DNA of 40,088 nt from Rhodospirillales bacterium (GTDB lineage Bacteria; Pseudomonadota; Alphaproteobacteria; Rhodospirillales; Shumkoniaceae), in the NCBI GenBank assembly GCA_028281785.1, contig JANQJG010000008.1, forward strand, positions 1 through 40,088. The letters run 5' to 3'. Below the pieces are notes generated by a model. It did no database searches and was not told where the DNA came from. It was given only the letters and a program-made list of their open reading frames with translations. Below are positions 36,158 to 40,088 of the stretch, one piece after another. The translations under genes were made by a program, and so were the position numbers. The stretch's first letter is position 1. The number at the start of each line of letters is the position of its first letter.

Positions 36158-36849
36158 CGGAACTGGATATTGACGCGAATCTGGCCGCGGTCCAAGCGCG
36201 TATCCGCGACGCCGCGCGCGCTGCCGGTCGAAATGCCGCGGACGTGACCCTGGTCGCCGTGGCGAAGACCAAGCCGGCGGAGCTGGCGCGCGCCGCCATC
36301 GCCGCCGGACATCGTGTGTTCGGCGAGAACCGGGTTCAGGAGGCGGAGGGCAAATGGCCCGGGATCAAGGCGGATCACCCCGGGGTGATCCTTCATCTCT
36401 TGGGTCCGCTGCAGCGCAACAAGGTTCGCCGCGCCGTTCAACTGTTCGACGTCATCGAAACGGTGGACCGGGATCGTCTGGCCCGGGCCCTTGCCGAGGA
36501 GATGACGCGCAGCGGCCGGCGGCCCGACTGTTATGTCCAGGTGAACACGGGGGAGGAGCCGCAAAAGGCGGGCGTGCCGCCGCGCGAGGTTGACGCCTTT
36601 CTTCGTCTGTGCCGGCGGGATTATGACCTGCCGGTCCGGGGGTTGATGTGCATCCCGCCCATCGACGAGGAATCCGCCCTTCATTTCGCCCTGCTGGCCG
36701 AGATCGCGCGCCGCAACCAAATTCCCTGTCTGAGCATGGGCATGACCGCCGATTTCGAGACCGCGATCCGGTTCGGCGCCACGCATGTCCGGGTTGGGAC
36801 GGCGATTTTCGGCGAACGCCCGCCGCTCGTTCCCGCGGCGTCCGGCTGA
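36151..36849 (+). CDS. PLP homeostasis protein, YggS/PROSC family
   Basis: A 232-residue single-domain TIM-barrel protein that binds pyridoxal 5'-phosphate and buffers its level. The PLP lysine is Lys39 in VAVAKTKP. HLLGPLQRNKVRRA, GLMCIPP and the SMGMTADFETAIRFGATHVR phosphate-binding segment are family signatures. It is well supported by GAGGTGAGGG just before the ATG at 36151. Confidence 0.95.
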   Translation: MTSELDIDANLAAVQARIRDAARAAGRNAADVTLVAVAKTKPAELARAAIAAGHRVFGENRVQEAEGKWPGIKADHPGVILHLLGPLQRNKVRRAVQLFDVIETVDRDRLARALAEEMTRSGRRPDCYVQVNTGEEPQKAGVPPREVDAFLRLCRRDYDLPVRGLMCIPPIDEESALHFALLAEIARRNQIPCLSMGMTADFETAIRFGATHVRVGTAIFGERPPLVPAASG

Positions 36850-36886
36850 CCCGGCTTCGCGCGCGGAGTCCCTACTGGGCCTGATA

Positions 36887-37711
36887 TCATTGCAGAATCG
36901 AAAGGGTCGGTTTCGGCCTGGATTCTTCGCTGCCCAGCCGCGCGCCGGCCTCGTATTTCTCGAGGGCCTGGAGCATGATGAGCGTGAACCAGCCGCCGTC
37001 ATCGGCAATGCCGCCCAGGCCGTCGTCGGGCGGCGGCGATGGACGGGTCGGATCGTCGGCGGCCGGCGCGCGTGCTTGTTGAAAATCGATTCCCTCGAGC
37101 GGCGGCCTGCCTGTCGGCCGTTCAGCCGTCTTACCCACGCCCGTCACCGGCTTGTCCGCGGGGGGGAACGGTGGGGTGGAATTCAAGGATATCTCGGGCA
37201 GAATCTCCGCGGTTACCGGGACGACGCCAAGCTGCGCCTCGGTCACAAGAGTCTGCGGGGCCGCCGAACCTCTGTCGCGCGCCCCGGGCGGGAAATCTGC
37301 GGTGTAGGCCAAATCGCTTGCCGGCTCCCCGGCCTCCGGCGCCAGCGGGTCGCCCAGGAAGGCCAGTACGTGTTCGCCGATATCCTTGCCCGTGGCGCCG
37401 TCGATCATGGCGTTGACGGCCGAGGTCGCGAACCCGATCACGCCGCCGAACAGCGCGCCTCCCGCGATGCGCGGCAGGGGGTCGAGGGTATCGCCCGTGA
37501 TCCTTCGGTAAATGGTGGAAACAACGGGGATGTGCTGCAGAGGATTGACGATATCGATAAGGTCGAAAAAGGAAAAGCCATCCTCGCCGAAGGGTTTGAG
37601 CCCGGCCTCCGTCCGCTTCGATGCCTGCCCGTGGGCGGACGGGTTGTTCGCTCGCCCAAGGGGGTCGGCTGGCGGACGGAGGTCGGGCTCAAGATCAAGT
37701 GGTAGGCTCAT
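36887..37711 (-). CDS. Uncharacterised conserved alphaproteobacterial protein
   Basis: A 274-residue protein, function unknown. The conserved core is at about 46-121: DIVNPLQHIPVVSTIYRRIT, then IAGGALFGGVIGFATSAVNA, then a TGKDIGEHV ending. The small-residue spacing around 83-100 resembles a glycine zipper that could lie in or against a membrane. The rest is proline-rich and low-complexity. Start ATG 37711 has no clear Shine-Dalgarno; a GTG at 37867 lies 12 bp after the ribA stop and would add 52 residues of unlikely composition. It follows ribA on the same strand. Confidence 0.65.
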   Translation of the reverse strand: MSLPLDLEPDLRPPADPLGRANNPSAHGQASKRTEAGLKPFGEDGFSFFDLIDIVNPLQHIPVVSTIYRRITGDTLDPLPRIAGGALFGGVIGFATSAVNAMIDGATGKDIGEHVLAFLGDPLAPEAGEPASDLAYTADFPPGARDRGSAAPQTLVTEAQLGVVPVTAEILPEISLNSTPPFPPADKPVTGVGKTAERPTGRPPLEGIDFQQARAPAADDPTRPSPPPDDGLGGIADDGGWFTLIMLQALEKYEAGARLGSEESRPKPTLSILQ

Positions 37712-37879
37712 GGGCACGTTTGAGCTTGATGGCAATCGCCATTCACCAAGCAAGCGTCGTGCCAAGTCTCGAGCCGCGGTTTTCCTACGGTTTTTCCCAA
37801 AATCCGGCGGGACAGGGAAAACGTCGCGGGCGCCGCTCGGCAGATCCTGCCGAGCCCCGGCTTTCACGGTACCGTGCCC

Positions 37880-39028
37880 TCAGAACAGATGGCCCCCGCG
37901 GACCCGCTTGGTCCGCAGATAGGCTTCGTTGTGGTGGTTGGACGGAAAGCTGTGGGAGACGCGTTCCGTGACCTCGACGTTCCAGCGCGCCAGCCCCGAA
38001 ACCTTGTCCGGGTTGTTGGTCATCAACCGGACGCGGCTGACGCCGAGCTGGCGCAGCATCATCGCGGCCGGCGCGTAAACGCGTTCGTCGGCGTCGAACC
38101 CCAACTGCTCGTTCGCGTCAATGGTGTCGAATCCGCGGTCCTGCAACTCATAGGCCCGCAGCTTGTTGACGAGGCCGATTCCACGGCCCTCCTGGGCGAG
38201 ATAAAGCAACATGCCGCTCCCGTTGCGGCTGATCTCCGCGATCGCCGCGCGAAGCTGGTCGCCGCAGTCGCACCGCAGGCTCCCCAGCAGGTCGCCGGTG
38301 AAGCACTCCGAATGCAGCCGGGTCAGGACGGGCTCCGCCGGGTCGGGATCGCCGATGATGATCGCCAGATGTTCGAGTCCGCCATCCAGCGGCCGGAACG
38401 CAACGATGCGCGTCTGTTCCGCGCCCGCCAGCGGCACGCGCGCCTCGCTGACCCGACGCAGGGTCCGCGACGCCGTGTGCTCGTATTGGAAAACGTCTCC
38501 GGCGTCGACCATCAGCATGTCGTGTCGCGCGCACCAGGCGGCGAGGTCGTCGGCGTCTGGGTTCCGCAGCTCGACGACGATCGCCGCCGGCAGCAGCCGG
38601 GCGACCTTGGTCAGGCCCACGGCGGCGCTTTCGCAGCCGTGAGGAGGGGCTTCCTCCATGGCAATCGAAATCGGAATGGGCAGAGGCAAGGCCGACAAGG
38701 GCTCGACCAGATCGCTGACGAAATCTGCCGTCAAACCGTCCCGCACCGTCAGAATCACGACCTTCGCCTGGTTCTCGCCGAGTTTGAGGACCGCGGCCCG
38801 TTTCCCCGTGATCGCGATCTTGGGGGGCGGCCCACCCATCTCCTCGATTTCCCTCAGCGCCTCGGGCGTAGCCGCTTCCGCGGCCTGAACGAGGGCGTCA
38901 TGTCCCGTGCTTCCGCGCAGGGCGATGATCCGGCCTCGGCGAAGCTCGGAGACGGCCCGATCGACGGCCAGGATCGTGGCCGGCTCCCGGCTGGCGGGCA
39001 TGGACAGGGACTCAGAGCGGTGCGGCAT
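37880..39028 (-). CDS. ribA: GTP cyclohydrolase II with degenerate N-terminal domain
   Basis: Converts GTP to 2,5-diamino-6-ribosylamino-4-pyrimidinone phosphate, the first step of riboflavin synthesis. The catalytic domain spans about 200-382: the zinc motif HSECFTGDLLGSLRCDCGD with Cys242, Cys253 and Cys255, then QEGRGIGL (279-286). The N-terminal 190 residues resemble a RibB (DHBP synthase) domain in size and position but lack its catalytic acidic motif. This fused, inactive-looking half is known in alphaproteobacterial RibA. ATG 39028 has AGGGA eight bases upstream. Confidence 0.93.
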   Translation of the reverse strand: MPHRSESLSMPASREPATILAVDRAVSELRRGRIIALRGSTGHDALVQAAEAATPEALREIEEMGGPPPKIAITGKRAAVLKLGENQAKVVILTVRDGLTADFVSDLVEPLSALPLPIPISIAMEEAPPHGCESAAVGLTKVARLLPAAIVVELRNPDADDLAAWCARHDMLMVDAGDVFQYEHTASRTLRRVSEARVPLAGAEQTRIVAFRPLDGGLEHLAIIIGDPDPAEPVLTRLHSECFTGDLLGSLRCDCGDQLRAAIAEISRNGSGMLLYLAQEGRGIGLVNKLRAYELQDRGFDTIDANEQLGFDADERVYAPAAMMLRQLGVSRVRLMTNNPDKVSGLARWNVEVTERVSHSFPSNHHNEAYLRTKRVRGGHLF

Positions 39029-39286
39029 CGCCAAGTCCCTTTATTTTAGGCCGTTTGGACGTGGTCGTTCGGCGCATTTCCATGTCTTTCGAGAAGCGAG
39101 CCAAATGGTCGCCGAGAGGGCATCGCGCCCGCAGATTACTGTCAAACGCGGCCCGGCAAAAGCTGTTGCGGTCGCGATTGACGCTTTCGCCTTGAAAATG
39201 GTTAGCATCTCCTGGAAATATAGGACTTGGCGCGAGGATCGAGCGGTTTGCGTGGAGAGGCCGTTCAATGTGGGGTCGGACTGATT

Positions 39287-39997
39287 ATGAACGCCGGTAA
39301 GCGGATCCTGATCGTCGACGACGACGAGGCCCTTCTGCAAATGCTCAGTGAGCAGTTGCAGCTTCATGAGGAGTTCACCACCGTTTGCCTGGCCTCCGGG
39401 GCCGAGGCGCTTGAGCGGGCGAAGACCGACTATTTCGATGTCATCATTCTCGATGTCGGTCTGCCGGACATGGACGGTCGCGAGGCGTGCCGGCTCATGC
39501 GTCGCAGTGGTGTCAAATCTCCCATCATCATGTTGACCGGGGCGGACACCGACGCCGACACCATTCTGGGCCTCGATGCCGGCGCCAACGACTATGTCAC
39601 CAAGCCGTTTCGTCTGGGCATCCTTTTGGCTCGGCTGCGGGCCCATATTCGGCAGCATGAACGCAGCGACGACGCCGTCTTCAACATCGGGCCCTACACT
39701 TTTCAGCCGAGCGCCAAACTGTTGGTCGATGAAGCCAACAACAAGAAGATCCGATTGACCGACAAGGAAGCCGCCATCCTCAAATACCTGTACAGGACCG
39801 GTGACCGCGTGGTCAGCCGCGACGTGCTGCTCGACGAGGTCTGGGGGTATAACGCGGGCGTCACCACCCATACGCTCGAGACGCATGTCTACCGGCTGCG
39901 CCAGAAGATCGAGCGGGATCCTTCCAATGCCAGAATCCTGGTAACCGAACCGGGCGGTTACCGGCTCGTCGCGCAGGCCGTCCCCGAATCGCTCTAG
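39287..39997 (+). CDS. OmpR/PhoB-family response regulator
   Basis: A 236-residue two-domain regulator. The receiver has the acidic pocket VDDDE (10-14), phospho-acceptor Asp56 in ILDVGLPDMDG, Thr84, and Lys106 in YVTKPF. The C-terminal winged helix ends TLETHVYRLRQKIE and LVTEPGGYRLV. It closely resembles a response regulator widespread in alphaproteobacteria, whose partner kinase is not adjacent here. The TAG stop (39995-39997) sits in a CTAG site used by the IS element that follows. The 258-bp gap upstream has no clear promoter. Confidence 0.93.
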   Translation: MNAGKRILIVDDDEALLQMLSEQLQLHEEFTTVCLASGAEALERAKTDYFDVIILDVGLPDMDGREACRLMRRSGVKSPIIMLTGADTDADTILGLDAGANDYVTKPFRLGILLARLRAHIRQHERSDDAVFNIGPYTFQPSAKLLVDEANNKKIRLTDKEAAILKYLYRTGDRVVSRDVLLDEVWGYNAGVTTHTLETHVYRLRQKIERDPSNARILVTEPGGYRLVAQAVPESL

Positions 39998-40088
39998 GCT
40001 GTGGTGACAAATTAATTATTTTAGCCACAGCATGATACTTGCGAGTTTGACGAACCCGAGGAAATTGGCGGCGAGTTTGTCGTAGCGG
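39998..40088. mobile_element. End of an IS5-type insertion sequence (partial)
   Basis: The element end begins next to the CTAG at 39994-39997 with ggctgtggtgacaaatt, the style of terminal repeat seen in the IS427 group of IS5. The 7-bp gctgtgg (39998-40004 region) is mirrored by ccacagc at 40025-40031. The window ends inside it, so its other end and the target duplication cannot be checked. Confidence 0.7.
40016..40088 (-). CDS. IS5-family transposase, C-terminal end (partial)
   Basis: The minus strand reads RYDKLAANFLGFVKLASIML then WLK and a TAA stop. RYDK followed by a hydrophobic LA-rich tail ending in WLK/N is the usual end of IS5-family DDE transposases. Only 23 complete codons are visible and no catalytic residue is included, so activity cannot be judged. 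Confidence 0.8.
   Translation of the reverse strand, partial: RYDKLAANFLGFVKLASIMLWLK

Overview
The window is a chromosomal segment of a high-GC alphaproteobacterium, most like Rhodospirillales and relatives. Three things point there: high-GC codon use; the gene order hslVU, smr, mltA, tim44, fxsA, secB, dnaQ, coaE, aroE, maf, ppsR, gap, hemE, hemH, rho, mnmE, mnmG, rsmG, parA, parB, holA, lptE, leuS; and Caulobacter-type parS and DnaA-box-like sequences. This is the classic neighbourhood of the alphaproteobacterial replication origin. The divergent gap between ppsR and hemE (14572-14950) holds DnaA-box-like 9-mers, AT-rich stretches and four GANTC sites, and is the best oriC candidate. Genes near it mostly point away from it on both sides. 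Two perfect parS palindromes (24184-24199 and 26196-26211) sit just after the stop codons of mnmE and mnmG and upstream of parAB.

Layout. 1-1345: hslV tail and hslU. 1346-3672: an AT-rich accessory islet with a MerR-like regulator, an orphan Cas2-like (SinR-family) protein and a DUF3800 protein, plus several inverted repeats. It is bounded on the right by an Xre-type gene whose last 17 codons are duplicated, in diverged form, inside the islet. 3670-10836: xre, smr, a lutABC lactate-oxidation operon, mltA and tim44 on the minus strand, then fxsA and secB on the plus strand. 10833-14571: dnaQ, coaE, aroE, maf and ppsR, all minus. 14572-14950: putative oriC. 14951-18614: hemE, hemH, rho. 18676-22214: qor, ogt and a YyaL-type protein, minus. 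22453-29027: a small [2Fe-2S] protein, mnmE, parS, mnmG, parS, rsmG, parA, parB. 29068-35156: holA, lptE, leuS, a DUF3576 lipoprotein and a porin, minus. 35456-40088: thiE-like, yggS, an uncharacterised conserved protein, ribA, an OmpR-family response regulator, and the end of an IS5-type element running off the window.

How they work together. The core is the origin and segregation apparatus (oriC, parS, ParA, ParB, DNA polymerase III delta and epsilon subunits) among translation and tRNA-modification genes, haem synthesis, cofactor synthesis and envelope assembly. Features that look out of the ordinary are the islet with its duplicated gene tail and a promoter that would start transcription on a 14-bp inverted repeat ahead of the DUF3800 gene, the 150-residue highly acidic tail on ParB, the lutABC insertion inside a conserved block, and the IS element abutting the response-regulator stop codon.
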